Positions 1 to 7,942 of a stretch of DNA of 64,000 nucleotides are shown here, in pieces; positions within the stretch are counted from its first letter, which is position 1; the number at the start of each line of letters is the position of its first letter. Origin of the DNA: Bariatricus massiliensis (lineage in GTDB: Bacteria > Bacillota > Clostridia > Lachnospirales > Lachnospiraceae); contig NZ_LT574837.1 in the NCBI RefSeq assembly GCF_900086725.1, positions 922,760-986,759 of the forward strand, in the 5' to 3' direction. Below the pieces are notes generated by a model that was not told the DNA's origin, did no database searches, and was given only the letters and a program-made list of their open reading frames with translations. The position numbers were made by a program, and so were the translations under genes.

Positions 1-587
1 CTCAGATATTCCGCAAATGTAGAGACTCCTAAACTATTATAAACTTCACTGTTGTTATTGCTGAGCAGCAACTCTTTAAAAACATCTGGAATGTCGGCTC
101 CCTCTATAGCGGAAATCTGCAGTTGTCTCGGCACCTCAGCATCTAATATGGACTGTTTTATTTCCTCGTCAGCATGCCCCTTCCCCTCCAATATATGAGC
201 GGAAATACCATACTTTTCTAAGTCGGACCCTGACACATTCCCATTCACAATGTCTTCAACCGTAATGCCTGCGGCCGCCAGCTGTTCCTCTGACACACCA
301 GCCCCTTCAAGAAATGAACGCACCTGTTCCTCGGTAAGCCCCGTGCCCGACGATGCATTGCCACCCACAGCTCCCGCCATTGTTTTTAAACATTGTTCCT
401 CTATCATATCATCCAATGGCGTAAAAGACATTATCGCTTTGCTGACATACGGTGTTGCAAAAAATACTACCACAAGCGTAAGCACAGTCGCCAAAAGAGA
501 AACCGCAATGCGTACCGCTCCTCTGGCAAAACCCACTATAGCTCCAATTCCTATAATTACACTAACACTTATCAGTAACCAATTCAT
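1..587 (-). CDS. CvpA family membrane protein (3' end cut by window edge)
   Basis: An open frame runs from an ATG at 587 to the window edge without a stop, so the C-terminus is missing. The first 50 residues hold two hydrophobic segments (MNWLLISVSVIIGIGAIVGF and a second around residues 25-46) with GFARGAVR between them, the layout of CvpA/colicin V production-like inner membrane proteins. The following part is soluble and acidic and contains a short TEEQVRSFL/SEEQLAAAG repeat-like stretch. The CvpA family has no firm biochemical role in Firmicutes. The DUF5711 gene lies just upstream and ends 8 bases before this start, so the two are probably cotranscribed. Confidence 0.7.
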   Translation of the reverse strand, partial: MNWLLISVSVIIGIGAIVGFARGAVRIAVSLLATVLTLVVVFFATPYVSKAIMSFTPLDDMIEEQCLKTMAGAVGGNASSGTGLTEEQVRSFLEGAGVSEEQLAAAGITVEDIVNGNVSGSDLEKYGISAHILEGKGHADEEIKQSILDAEVPRQLQISAIEGADIPDVFKELLLSNNNSEVYNSLGVSTFAEYL

Positions 588-595
588 ACTAACTC

Positions 596-1771
596 CTATT
601 TTCCAAATCGTACTTCTTCAATTCCACGTTCACTCATCACCAGATATTTATTAATTCCGGAAAGGGGTAAAATATCGAGAATATTTTCTTCCATCTCACC
701 GTCAAACTTTTGCACACCCCATGTTGTAAACACAGCACACTGTTTGCCATCGAACATCATAACGCTTCCGTCCGCAATCTTTACATTGCTATATTCTCCC
801 TCGAATGTTTTTGAAAGCTTTTCTGTTCCTGACATATTATACAGCCTTAGTTCATTTTTATCCTGAGAGTCGTCTTTTAATACAAACCCTATATAGTCGT
901 CATCATAGAACACGCTTTTTACTTCCTTATTAAGTTCCACTTTTTTTGATAAAGCCGGTTTATCTTTCCCTTTATATATGTAAAAAGCCTGCTCGCTGAT
1001 TAACATAGACGTATTATCATCCACAAAAAAGGACATTGGAATGATTTCATTTTTATACACTTCTTCAGCAGCCTGCTGTTCTGACTCCTCCGTTCCACCA
1101 TTATGAAAATCGTAGTAGATAATCCGGGTAGCCTGTACCCCATCCACCACGCAGAGATAAGATACCTGAAGCATACCTCCGTCAGGAGAAATTGCCATTC
1201 CTATCGGATATCCCGTCCCGGTTATAGAGGCTCTGTGTTCCACCAACATATTTCCTGCCGCATCATAACACACAATTAAAGATGTATTTTCATTTTTAAG
1301 CAGCGCGCACACAATACCATTCTCCGACACCGCCAGCGATTCTACAGGATAATTGGTATGCACCTCCCCCCTGAGTCCCTTTTTATTAAAAACTAGAATA
1401 TCATTTCCTCCCCGGTCTCCCACAACGACAGAATCCTTATTAATATTTAAAAAAGGATTTTTAATTTGATAAGACTGGTTCCACTGCTCTTCCGCTTTTC
1501 TATTCAAAAATGCAATTCCGTCCCGGCTGTATTTTAGTACACCATTCGAAAACTGCATGTAACTATTCTTGTCATTGCCTGCATCTTGGTAACTCTGAAC
1601 CGTCCTCGCCACATTATATGTCTGCAGCTCCACCAACAGATAGGTACTGGCGGCGGCCGCCAGCAACGTAATTGTAGTCAAAATGACTTTTCTCCAGAAT
1701 CGCCGCTTATGCGCTTTAATTTTTTCTTCCAAATCCTCTAACGGATTCCGTACTTCTATAATAACACCCAT
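596..1771 (-). CDS. DUF5711 family membrane-anchored beta-propeller-like protein
   Basis: 391 residues. A basic N-terminus (KAHKRRFWRK) precedes one membrane helix at about residues 29-48; the rest should lie outside the membrane. It is built of repeated short beta-strand units (VVVGDRGGNDILVFNKKG, GMAISPDGGMLQVSYL and similar), as in PQQ/WD-like propellers. This matches DUF5711, a family I know mainly from Lachnospiraceae and related Clostridia; its function is unknown. It precedes the CvpA-like gene in the same orientation, suggesting a cell-envelope role. The start is taken at the first ATG, which follows an AAGAAAAAGGA stretch. Confidence 0.75.
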   Translation of the reverse strand: MGVIIEVRNPLEDLEEKIKAHKRRFWRKVILTTITLLAAAASTYLLVELQTYNVARTVQSYQDAGNDKNSYMQFSNGVLKYSRDGIAFLNRKAEEQWNQSYQIKNPFLNINKDSVVVGDRGGNDILVFNKKGLRGEVHTNYPVESLAVSENGIVCALLKNENTSLIVCYDAAGNMLVEHRASITGTGYPIGMAISPDGGMLQVSYLCVVDGVQATRIIYYDFHNGGTEESEQQAAEEVYKNEIIPMSFFVDDNTSMLISEQAFYIYKGKDKPALSKKVELNKEVKSVFYDDDYIGFVLKDDSQDKNELRLYNMSGTEKLSKTFEGEYSNVKIADGSVMMFDGKQCAVFTTWGVQKFDGEMEENILDILPLSGINKYLVMSERGIEEVRFGK

Positions 1772-1900
1772 ATTATATCCTTTTTCTTCTTGTCTTATTT
1801 CTTTCGACTGCGGGGCGGTAAACGAGTTTCTCTCAATCCGCGTTCATACTTCCGCTCCGAACGCCACCTCAGGGCTATGCGCTCATTATATCACACTTTT

Positions 1901-3046
1901 CTATGGAAGCAATAATTTCTGTCCTATGAAGATTAAGTTGCCGTCGGATAGACCGTTCATTTTGCAGATTGCATCTACATGACTTGTATCGCCGTATACT
2001 TTCTTGCTGATTCTGGCGAGTGTGTCCCCCTTCTCTACAATATAGATATCTTCACTCATTTCTTTCATCGTACTGGCGGCTGTATCGCCGCCGGAATTTG
2101 TGTCAGTTTTCCCCTGAGTGGAAGCGTCCTGACCAGAGGCTTGTCCATCTGTCTGTCCTCCAACGCTTCCGCCGTCATCGGTATCGCCTTCCCCTTGATC
2201 CTCTTGGGGTTCTGAGTCCTCTGTCCCGCTTTTTGGCTGAGCGCTGGTCTCCACCGTCTGCCCCTCCTTGCCGGGCGATACGGTTTCTTTTATATAATCC
2301 AGCGACGACTGTACCGACTTCATTTTGTCATAATTATTCATGGTCGTGACTCCGATAATAAGTACCACCAAAACAAGAAACACACTTGCCGCGTACATCA
2401 CTCTGGAGGTATGCCGCTGCTCTTGAACTTCGAACCGCTCTTTCACGATACTACGAAAATTCTTTGCAGCCTTATCCTCCACAACTTCACTGGGAGTCAC
2501 GCCAATCTTTTTACGCCTTGTCACCATGTAATTCTGCATGGATGGATTTTTCTCATAATATATGTAATGCCCGCCCATCTGCATAAGCTCTTTATATTTA
2601 TAGGCAAAATATAGCTCGTCCTTCTCGGCGGCATCCTTCATAATAAATACCGTTCCCGTATGCGCAAAATATTGTTCATGAATTTTAGTAAGATTACCAT
2701 TTAATAGAAGAGGATGTCCCGGAAGGGAAATAAACCAGCCTATAATCTTACCGCCTTCAAAATATTTTTCGCAGTCTTCCCCGGCCTTTTTCCACGTTTC
2801 CTCCCCTATGGCTATATCCGGTCCTTCTGTATCTATCTCCTCCATCTGCACCGCACCAGAGATATAGATGCAGTCCTGTTCTTCCTGACGTACTGTATGT
2901 CCAATCAAAAAGGCCCCTGTCGGATTTTCATCCGCTTTATCGCAAAGTTGGTTTAGAAATGTATCGACATAATCTTCAACATAAATTCTAGGAGTATCAC
3001 TAACATTACCTATCTGCCGTACATTTTTCGGAAATTGGTTTTCCAT
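1901..3046 (-). CDS. Membrane protein with MPN/JAB-like N-terminus and C-terminal LysM domain
   Basis: 381 residues. Residues 1-170 look like an MPN (JAB) fold: hydrophobic strands, then GKIIGWFISLPGHPLLL, where active JAMM enzymes carry H-x-H-P...S..D. Only part of that motif remains, so this is probably a non-catalytic MPN domain (inference). A single membrane helix lies at about residues 217-236, followed by a low-complexity Gln/Gly/Asp/Ser/Thr linker. A C-terminal LysM (YIVEKGDTLARISKKVYGD...) should bind peptidoglycan outside the cell. The order cytoplasmic domain-helix-linker-LysM suggests a wall-tethered sensor or scaffold. Confidence 0.65.
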   Translation of the reverse strand: MENQFPKNVRQIGNVSDTPRIYVEDYVDTFLNQLCDKADENPTGAFLIGHTVRQEEQDCIYISGAVQMEEIDTEGPDIAIGEETWKKAGEDCEKYFEGGKIIGWFISLPGHPLLLNGNLTKIHEQYFAHTGTVFIMKDAAEKDELYFAYKYKELMQMGGHYIYYEKNPSMQNYMVTRRKKIGVTPSEVVEDKAAKNFRSIVKERFEVQEQRHTSRVMYAASVFLVLVVLIIGVTTMNNYDKMKSVQSSLDYIKETVSPGKEGQTVETSAQPKSGTEDSEPQEDQGEGDTDDGGSVGGQTDGQASGQDASTQGKTDTNSGGDTAASTMKEMSEDIYIVEKGDTLARISKKVYGDTSHVDAICKMNGLSDGNLIFIGQKLLLP

Positions 3047-3104
3047 ATACTCTCACCTCATTTTGCATATTTTTGCTTATGATAGCATATGAAAACCACC
3101 AATT

Positions 3105-3701
3105 TTATCGCTTTATGTCAGCCAGATATGAAAACCGCTCGACAACTCTTGATAAATCCCGTCGTATTCTTGTGGTATCGACATTTTCCCGCCTGCTCGT
3201 CTCGCAGCTCCCACAATATTTGTCTGTGATAGTCGTTATCCATCCCTCTTTTGTATGAGGCAGCGTAAATAATGTCACGGGCCACATGTGGGAACGAATA
3301 ATATCCTTCTCCGTCTTATTTAGTTCAAAAAATTTTTCTGCATTTTTCAGCGCCTCTTTTGGATGAGTCATACCGTGGAAACGGTCACCAGTCTTTTTTG
3401 CATGGGTGTGCCAGTCATATAGAAACAAATCGTGCAGCATCCCACCTCTAGCCGCTGAACGTGCGTCCAGCTTCAGGAACCGGCACCACTGGTAATTATA
3501 GTAGGCAACATGCATACAGTGCTGGTAACAATTGGTCTTTCCGTGATGAGGGTACAGCTTCATACGCAGTACCACAGGATGACTGGCCAAATCCTTTATA
3601 CAATCATTGAACTCTTCGTTCCAGTCCCGGCGAAGTTCCAGCAGCTTTTTGGCCGCCCTCTCCCTGAAATTCTTCAAACCATCTATCTCCTTCTTCAACA
3701 A
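3105..3701 (-). CDS. HD-domain phosphohydrolase
   Basis: 198 residues. The HD motif is at His90-Asp91 (GGMLHDLFLYDW); upstream His61/His64 (YQHCMHVAYYNY) and downstream HxxHP-like residues (RFHGMTHP, SHMWP) fit the metal site of small HD hydrolases. Such proteins usually act on nucleotides or phosphomonoesters; the substrate here cannot be read from sequence. It is a soluble single-domain protein with no fused sensor or nucleotidyltransferase. It is probably a one-gene unit. Confidence 0.75.
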   Translation of the reverse strand: MLKKEIDGLKNFRERAAKKLLELRRDWNEEFNDCIKDLASHPVVLRMKLYPHHGKTNCYQHCMHVAYYNYQWCRFLKLDARSAARGGMLHDLFLYDWHTHAKKTGDRFHGMTHPKEALKNAEKFFELNKTEKDIIRSHMWPVTLFTLPHTKEGWITTITDKYCGSCETSRRENVDTTRIRRDLSRVVERFSYLADIKR

Positions 3702-3806
3702 ATACTATTTTATTTCCATAATAGTATAGCAAATTTTTTAACTTGCTGTATGAATTTTTGAAAAAATTAAGGTTTTATTTAAACAAGTTTCTAGTTCTGG
3801 CAAGCC

Positions 3807-3832
3807 AAAAGCCGCCCTAAAGGACGGCTTTT
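3807..3832. terminator. Intrinsic terminator-like hairpin between convergent and divergent units
   Basis: AAAAGCCG...CGGCTTTT arms around a short loop give a stable stem with A-rich and T-rich flanks on both strands, so it could work in either direction. It sits between the HD protein gene and the small cysteine-rich gene; the latter reads toward it. The rest of 3702-3928 shows nothing else I recognise. Confidence 0.6.
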
Positions 3833-3928
3833 AACTCGTTATAAATAACGATGAGAAGATCAAATATAGTACATGCTGATATTTAAAATATTATACCAAC
3901 ATTCTCAGTGGTTTAAAGTATTACTCTA

Positions 3929-4141
3929 TTATCTGCCTTTCTTGCCAAAAAGCAGCTTCCACCTTGCCTTTAAAGAAATTGCAATTACAATGTGTTTCAT
4001 TTTTCCACAGCGTTCACACTGTCCCGAATAATAGCCATATACACAATCCTGCCGCTTCAGGTTCAACCCATGCCGGTGGTTCAGACATTCTCTGCACAAA
4101 TGTCCCATTTCCTCGCTTTTTAGATATTTGTACTCTACCAT
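3929..4141 (-). CDS. Small cysteine-rich (zinc-ribbon-like) protein
   Basis: 70 residues from an ATG preceded by GAAAGGACTTAAGAGG, a suitable ribosome binding site; the frame extends upstream but has no good site there. It carries C-x2-C (HLCRECLNHR) and C-x2-C (QCERCGKMK) pairs plus a further Cys, consistent with a zinc ribbon. The C-terminus is basic (KARWKLLFGKKGR). I do not recognise a named family. It is divergent from the serine recombinase gene and separated from it by about 290 bases that hold a 13-bp repeat pair. Confidence 0.5.
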   Translation of the reverse strand: MVEYKYLKSEEMGHLCRECLNHRHGLNLKRQDCVYGYYSGQCERCGKMKHIVIAISLKARWKLLFGKKGR

Positions 4142-4168
4142 CCTCTTAAGTCCTTTCTCGTAACTGTA

Positions 4169-4243
4169 AATGTATACCTTTAAAGAAAAAATTTTCCAAA
4201 TTATATTTTTCATAATTTTCCATTTTTGTTAATGTATACCTTT
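4169..4243. repeat. Pair of 13-bp direct repeats (AATGTATACCTTT)
   Basis: AATGTATACCTTT occurs at 4169-4181 and again at 4231-4243, 62 bases apart, each around the palindrome GTATAC. The pair lies in the intergenic region between the cysteine-rich gene and the serine recombinase. It could be an operator pair or recombinase binding sites; sequence alone does not decide. Confidence 0.45.
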
Positions 4244-4395
4244 TTATTCCAATCAATTTAGCGTAGTTTTATTAATTTATCTTGTATTTATCCCTTGCCT
4301 GAAGCTTTTAAAGATGTTAATATTATATTGGTATTTTGTTAGTTGCTTTTTTGCAAAAAAGGTATAGGTTTCTTGAAATAGTAGTAATAATTCAG

Positions 4396-4426
4396 CGCCT
4401 CCGATGGATAATAACGTCAGGAGGTG
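4396..4426 (+). promoter_or_regulatory. Hairpin that can pair with the ribosome binding site of the recombinase
   Basis: CGCCTCC (4396-4402) is complementary, with one G-U pair, to GGAGGTG (4420-4426), the Shine-Dalgarno sequence of the serine recombinase starting at 4435. The 17-base loop contains an ATG that opens a short overlapping frame. The arrangement would hide the ribosome site in the folded message. That this controls expression is inference. Confidence 0.45.
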
Positions 4427-4434
4427 TTTTTATA

Positions 4435-5049
4435 TTGGGAAAAAAATACTATGGGTACATGAGAGTATCAACAGCAGAACAAAATGATGAAAGACAGCGT
4501 GTCGAGCTTCTAAAATGGGGAATCTCAAAGCACAACCTTTACGCAGACAAGATTTCTGGAAAGGACTTCGAGCGTCCGCAATACAAGCGGCTCCGCCGAA
4601 AACTTCATGAGGGTGATATTCTGGTCGTCAAGAGCATAGACCGGCTGGGCCGTAATTATGAAGAGATACAAAAGGAATGGAATTATCTAGTCAAAGAAAA
4701 GAATATAGACATTGTAATTATTGACATGCCACTTCTAGATACAAGAACAAAAAAAGATTTAATCGGAACATTGATCTCGGACATCGTTCTGCAGCTTCTC
4801 TCTTATGTAGCGCAGACCGAACGAGAATATATCCGTCAGCGTCAGGCTGAAGGCATCGCCGCGGCCAAGGCTCAGGGCAAGCATTTGGGCCGTTACCCTA
4901 AACCTTATCCTGATGGATTTGAAAAGTACTATTTACTGTGGCGCCGTAAGGCACTGACTTTTTCAGAGACTGCATGCAAATTAAATGTCAGCGAGAATCA
5001 GCTCCGCTGGCTGGTATCCCGCTATCGCAGGGAACAGGAGAATTATTAA
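4435..5049 (+). CDS. Serine recombinase (resolvase/invertase type)
   Basis: 204 residues from a TTG start directly after AGGAGGTG. The resolvase catalytic domain is clear: Y-G-Y-M-R-V-S12-T with the nucleophilic serine, then SIDRLGRNYEEI (Arg residues of the active site) and the long E helix (AQTEREYIRQRQAEGIAAAKAQGK). A C-terminal helix-turn-helix follows (FSETACKLNVSENQLRWL). The size matches Hin/Gin-type invertases and Tn3-type resolvases rather than large serine integrases. There is no transposase next to it. It could act on a local site or on an invertible element elsewhere. Confidence 0.85.
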   Translation: MGKKYYGYMRVSTAEQNDERQRVELLKWGISKHNLYADKISGKDFERPQYKRLRRKLHEGDILVVKSIDRLGRNYEEIQKEWNYLVKEKNIDIVIIDMPLLDTRTKKDLIGTLISDIVLQLLSYVAQTEREYIRQRQAEGIAAAKAQGKHLGRYPKPYPDGFEKYYLLWRRKALTFSETACKLNVSENQLRWLVSRYRREQENY

Positions 5050-5120
5050 GATTTCTGACTTGAACTATTCATGTCAAAGTTCTTTCATTTGTGAATATAG
5101 CTTATCCTCAAACAGAAAAT

Positions 5121-5142
5121 CCCCGCCTCTTATGAGACGGGG
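5121..5142 (-). terminator. Intrinsic terminator of the transketolase operon
   Basis: On the minus strand CCCCGTCTC-ATAA-GAGGCGGGG forms a stem with one G-U pair, followed by ATTTTCTGTTT. It lies about 65 bases after the stop of the transketolase C-subunit gene. Confidence 0.75.
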
Positions 5143-5205
5143 ACTCCCTCCATTATACAATGTTGAGGTCAAAGCACCTTTTGACCCTGATGTCATAATA
5201 TTAAA

Positions 5206-6147
5206 CTATTTTACAAATGCTTTTACTTTCTCATAAATGCTATCAGCATCAAGACCGTATTTCTTAACCAATTCTACTGCCGGGCCGGACTCGCCGAACA
5301 CATCCATCACACCAATCTTAAGAACCGGTGTCGGGAGGTTCTCAGACAGGACATCGCAGACAGCACTTCCAAGTCCGCCGATTACAGAATGTTCTTCAAC
5401 TGTAACCACTTTTCCGGTTTCTTTTGCTGCCGCGAGAATCAATTCTTCATCCAGCGGTTTGATTGTATGGATATTGATGACCTTGGCCTCGATTCCATCT
5501 GCCGCAAGCTTTTCTGCGGCCGTAAGGGATTCACTCACTTCAAGGCCTGTGGCAACGATTGTCACATCCTTACCTTCCCGAAGTACGATACCTTTTCCGA
5601 TTTCGAACTTATAATCCGGTGTGTCATTGATTACCGGAACGGCAAGTCTTCCGAAACGAAGGTAAACAGGACCCTGATGCTCATAAGCTGCAAATACTGC
5701 TGCCTTTGCTTCTACATCATCAGACGGGCTGATTACTACCATTCCCGGAATTGTTCTCATCAATGCGATATCCTCGTTACACTGATGTGTAGCCCCATCC
5801 TCTCCTACAGAGATTCCGGCGTGGGTCGCACCGATTTTCACATTGTTCTTCGGATATCCAACGGAGTTACGAACCTGTTCAAACGCACGTCCGGCTGCAA
5901 ACATTGCAAAGGAGCTGGCAAACGGAACTTTTCCGGTTGTAGCGATACCTGCCGCAACGCCAATCATATTTCCCTCTGCGATACCGCAGTCGATAAAACG
6001 CTGAGGGAACGCTTTTTTGAAAACGCCCGTCTTGGTTGCGCCTGCAAGGTCAGCGTCCAATACAACAACGTCGTCATGTAATTTACCTAATTCTGCCAAA
6101 GCATTACCGTAGCTTTCTCTTGTTGCGATCTTCTTTACTTCTGACAT
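5206..6147 (-). CDS. Transketolase, C-terminal subunit
   Basis: 313 residues covering the pyrimidine-binding and C-terminal domains (DxSYGNAL..., FIDCGIAEGNMIGVAAGIA, then a transketolase_C Rossmann-like part with VTVEEHSVIGGLG). It pairs with the upstream half-gene to make a two-subunit transketolase that moves two-carbon ketol units between sugar phosphates (non-oxidative pentose phosphate pathway, cytosol). The active-site glutamate is in GIAEGNM. Its ATG overlaps the end of the N-terminal subunit gene by 13 bases, consistent with translational coupling. Split transketolases are common in Clostridia. Confidence 0.9.
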   Translation of the reverse strand: MSEVKKIATRESYGNALAELGKLHDDVVVLDADLAGATKTGVFKKAFPQRFIDCGIAEGNMIGVAAGIATTGKVPFASSFAMFAAGRAFEQVRNSVGYPKNNVKIGATHAGISVGEDGATHQCNEDIALMRTIPGMVVISPSDDVEAKAAVFAAYEHQGPVYLRFGRLAVPVINDTPDYKFEIGKGIVLREGKDVTIVATGLEVSESLTAAEKLAADGIEAKVINIHTIKPLDEELILAAAKETGKVVTVEEHSVIGGLGSAVCDVLSENLPTPVLKIGVMDVFGESGPAVELVKKYGLDADSIYEKVKAFVK

Positions 6148-6971
6148 AATGCTTCACCTACTTTCTCTAAATCTGCCATAGCTGTCTTATATTCTTCTTC
6201 ACTCGGAGCTTTTCCGTGCCATCCTGCCTGATTCTCCATGAAAGAAACACCTTTTCCTTTTACGGTCTTAGCAATAATAGCGGTCGGCATACCCTTGGTT
6301 GCTTTCGCTTCCTTGAATGCAGCGTCAATCTCATCGAAATTGTGACCATCAATGTTGATTACATGGAAGTTGAACGCTTCGAACTTCTTGTCGATTGGAT
6401 ATGGAGAGTTCACTTCGTCGATTGGTCCGTCAATCTGAAGATTGTTATTGTCAATGATAAACACAAGATTGTCCAGCTTCTGGAATCCTGCCAGCATAGC
6501 AGCCTCCCAAACCTGTCCTTCCTGAATCTCGCCGTCGCCCACCAGTGTGTATACACGGTAGTCGTCGCCAGAAAGTTTAGCGGAGATAGCCATTCCTACT
6601 GCTGCGGATACGCCCTGTCCAAGTGAGCCGCTTGACATATCGACACCCGGGATGTGCTTCATATCCGGATGTCCCTGAAGGTAGGAGCCCACGTGACGAA
6701 GTGTCTTTAAGTCTTCTACCGGGAAAAATCCTCTCTCGGCAAGTGCTGAGTAGTATCCTGGAGCGGTGTGCCCTTTGGATAATACGAAACGGTCACGGTC
6801 TGCCTTTTTCGGCTCTGCCGGATCAACGTTCATTTCTTCAAAAAATAAGTAAGTATAGATGTCTGCTGCTGATAAAGATCCGCCCGGATGTCCTGACTTT
6901 GCAGAATATACTGCTGTCACGATATCCTTGCGCACTTCATTTGCAGTCTTCATAAGTTCAAGCTTGTTCAT
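6135..6971 (-). CDS. Transketolase, N-terminal (thiamine diphosphate-binding) subunit
   Basis: 278 residues. The ThDP/Mg motif is visible as VGDGEIQEGQVWEAAMLAG...DNLVFIIDNNN, and the substrate histidines are in AKSGHPGGSL, SKGHTAPGYY and LQGHPDMKH. It supplies the cofactor-binding half of the enzyme completed by the next gene. It lies downstream of the transaldolase-like gene (93-base gap) in a three-gene pentose-phosphate operon that runs leftward. Confidence 0.92.
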   Translation of the reverse strand: MNKLELMKTANEVRKDIVTAVYSAKSGHPGGSLSAADIYTYLFFEEMNVDPAEPKKADRDRFVLSKGHTAPGYYSALAERGFFPVEDLKTLRHVGSYLQGHPDMKHIPGVDMSSGSLGQGVSAAVGMAISAKLSGDDYRVYTLVGDGEIQEGQVWEAAMLAGFQKLDNLVFIIDNNNLQIDGPIDEVNSPYPIDKKFEAFNFHVINIDGHNFDEIDAAFKEAKATKGMPTAIIAKTVKGKGVSFMENQAGWHGKAPSEEEYKTAMADLEKVGEALCQK

Positions 6972-7064
6972 GAAATTTGCCTCCTAATAATAAGTGATTA
7001 AGTTCTATGTATCCGTTTTTGCTTGAATGATTGCCCTCACCATTCGCCACGGCGCTTATTCTCC

Positions 7065-7721
7065 CTACTCTCCGAAAACAGCCTTGTAGTCTGCCTGGAA
7101 TTTAGCGATACCAGCATCTGTCAGTGGGTGGTGTGTCATTTGTTCAATTACCTTATATGGTACTGTCGCAATATGTGCTCCCGCAAGTGCACAGTCTGTC
7201 ACATGCATGGTCGTGCGCACGCTCGCCGCTATAATCTCGGTGTCGATATCCCCTGCCACTGCGAAGATTTCCGCGATTTCGCTGATCAAGTCAATACCGC
7301 GCACGGAAATGTCGTCCAGACGTCCGAGGAATGGGGATACATAAGTTGCGCCTGCTCTTGCTGCCAACAGTGCCTGATTTGCGGTGAAAATCAATGTTAC
7401 ATTCGTCTTGATTCCTTCTGCGCTTAATACTTTGCAAGCTTTCAGGCCTTCGACGGTCATCGGAATTTTAACAACCATGTTCGGATGGATTTTGGCAATC
7501 TCTCTTCCTTCTGCAATCATGCCCTCAGCGTCTGTTGTGGTCGCCTTCACTTCCCCGCTGATTGGCCCGTCCACGATAGAAGTAATCTCTGCGATAACTT
7601 CTGCAAAGTCACGTCCTTCTTTAGCGATTAAAGACGGATTTGTTGTTACTCCGCAGATTACGCCCATATCATTCGCTTTTTTGATGTCTTCCACGTTCGC
7701 TGTGTCGATGAAAAATTTCAT
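7065..7721 (-). CDS. TalC/Fsa-type small transaldolase
   Basis: 218 residues, the length of the MipB/TalC/FsaA family. Lys85 (VVKIPMT) is the Schiff-base lysine. Two positions separate true fructose-6-phosphate aldolases from transaldolases: where E. coli FsaA has Gln59 and Tyr131, this protein has Glu57 (SGEVKA) and Phe131 (SPFLGRLDD). That pattern fits transaldolase chemistry (established family knowledge plus my alignment by eye). Sitting just upstream of both transketolase halves supports a role in the non-oxidative pentose phosphate pathway. The ribosome site AAGGAGG precedes the ATG. Confidence 0.87.
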   Translation of the reverse strand: MKFFIDTANVEDIKKANDMGVICGVTTNPSLIAKEGRDFAEVIAEITSIVDGPISGEVKATTTDAEGMIAEGREIAKIHPNMVVKIPMTVEGLKACKVLSAEGIKTNVTLIFTANQALLAARAGATYVSPFLGRLDDISVRGIDLISEIAEIFAVAGDIDTEIIAASVRTTMHVTDCALAGAHIATVPYKVIEQMTHHPLTDAGIAKFQADYKAVFGE

Positions 7722-7817
7722 TCTTCTTTTCCTCCTTGATTTTAAGAAATCGTTATATTTTCCCGCAATCTGACAGCATTTACCCGCGTCTATATGCCAA
7801 CTGCCCGATTTGCTTAG

Positions 7818-7847
7818 ATTATATCCTATTTATTAGAAATTGGTCAA
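7818..7847 (-). promoter_or_regulatory. Promoter of the transaldolase-transketolase operon
   Basis: On the minus strand TTGACC (7842-7847) and TATAAT (7818-7823) are separated by 18 bases, about 97 bases before the transaldolase start. The upstream region contains TTATTAGTAA/TTATTAATAA-like repeats at 7860-7869, 7893-7902 and 7968-7977, which could be operators for the adjacent LacI-type regulator (inference). Confidence 0.65.
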
Positions 7848-7942
7848 TAGGCATATTATTTATTAGTAATTTTCTCAATTAATATTATCATTTTATTAAT
7901 AAATATTCTAGACATTTACTTCATTCATTCACACTAATACGT

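Noticed and set aside
7722..7942. LacI operator assigned to a specific palindrome
   Set aside because: The TTATTA(G/A)TAA repeats are in very AT-rich DNA and lack the central CG typical of LacI operators, so I list them only as possible.
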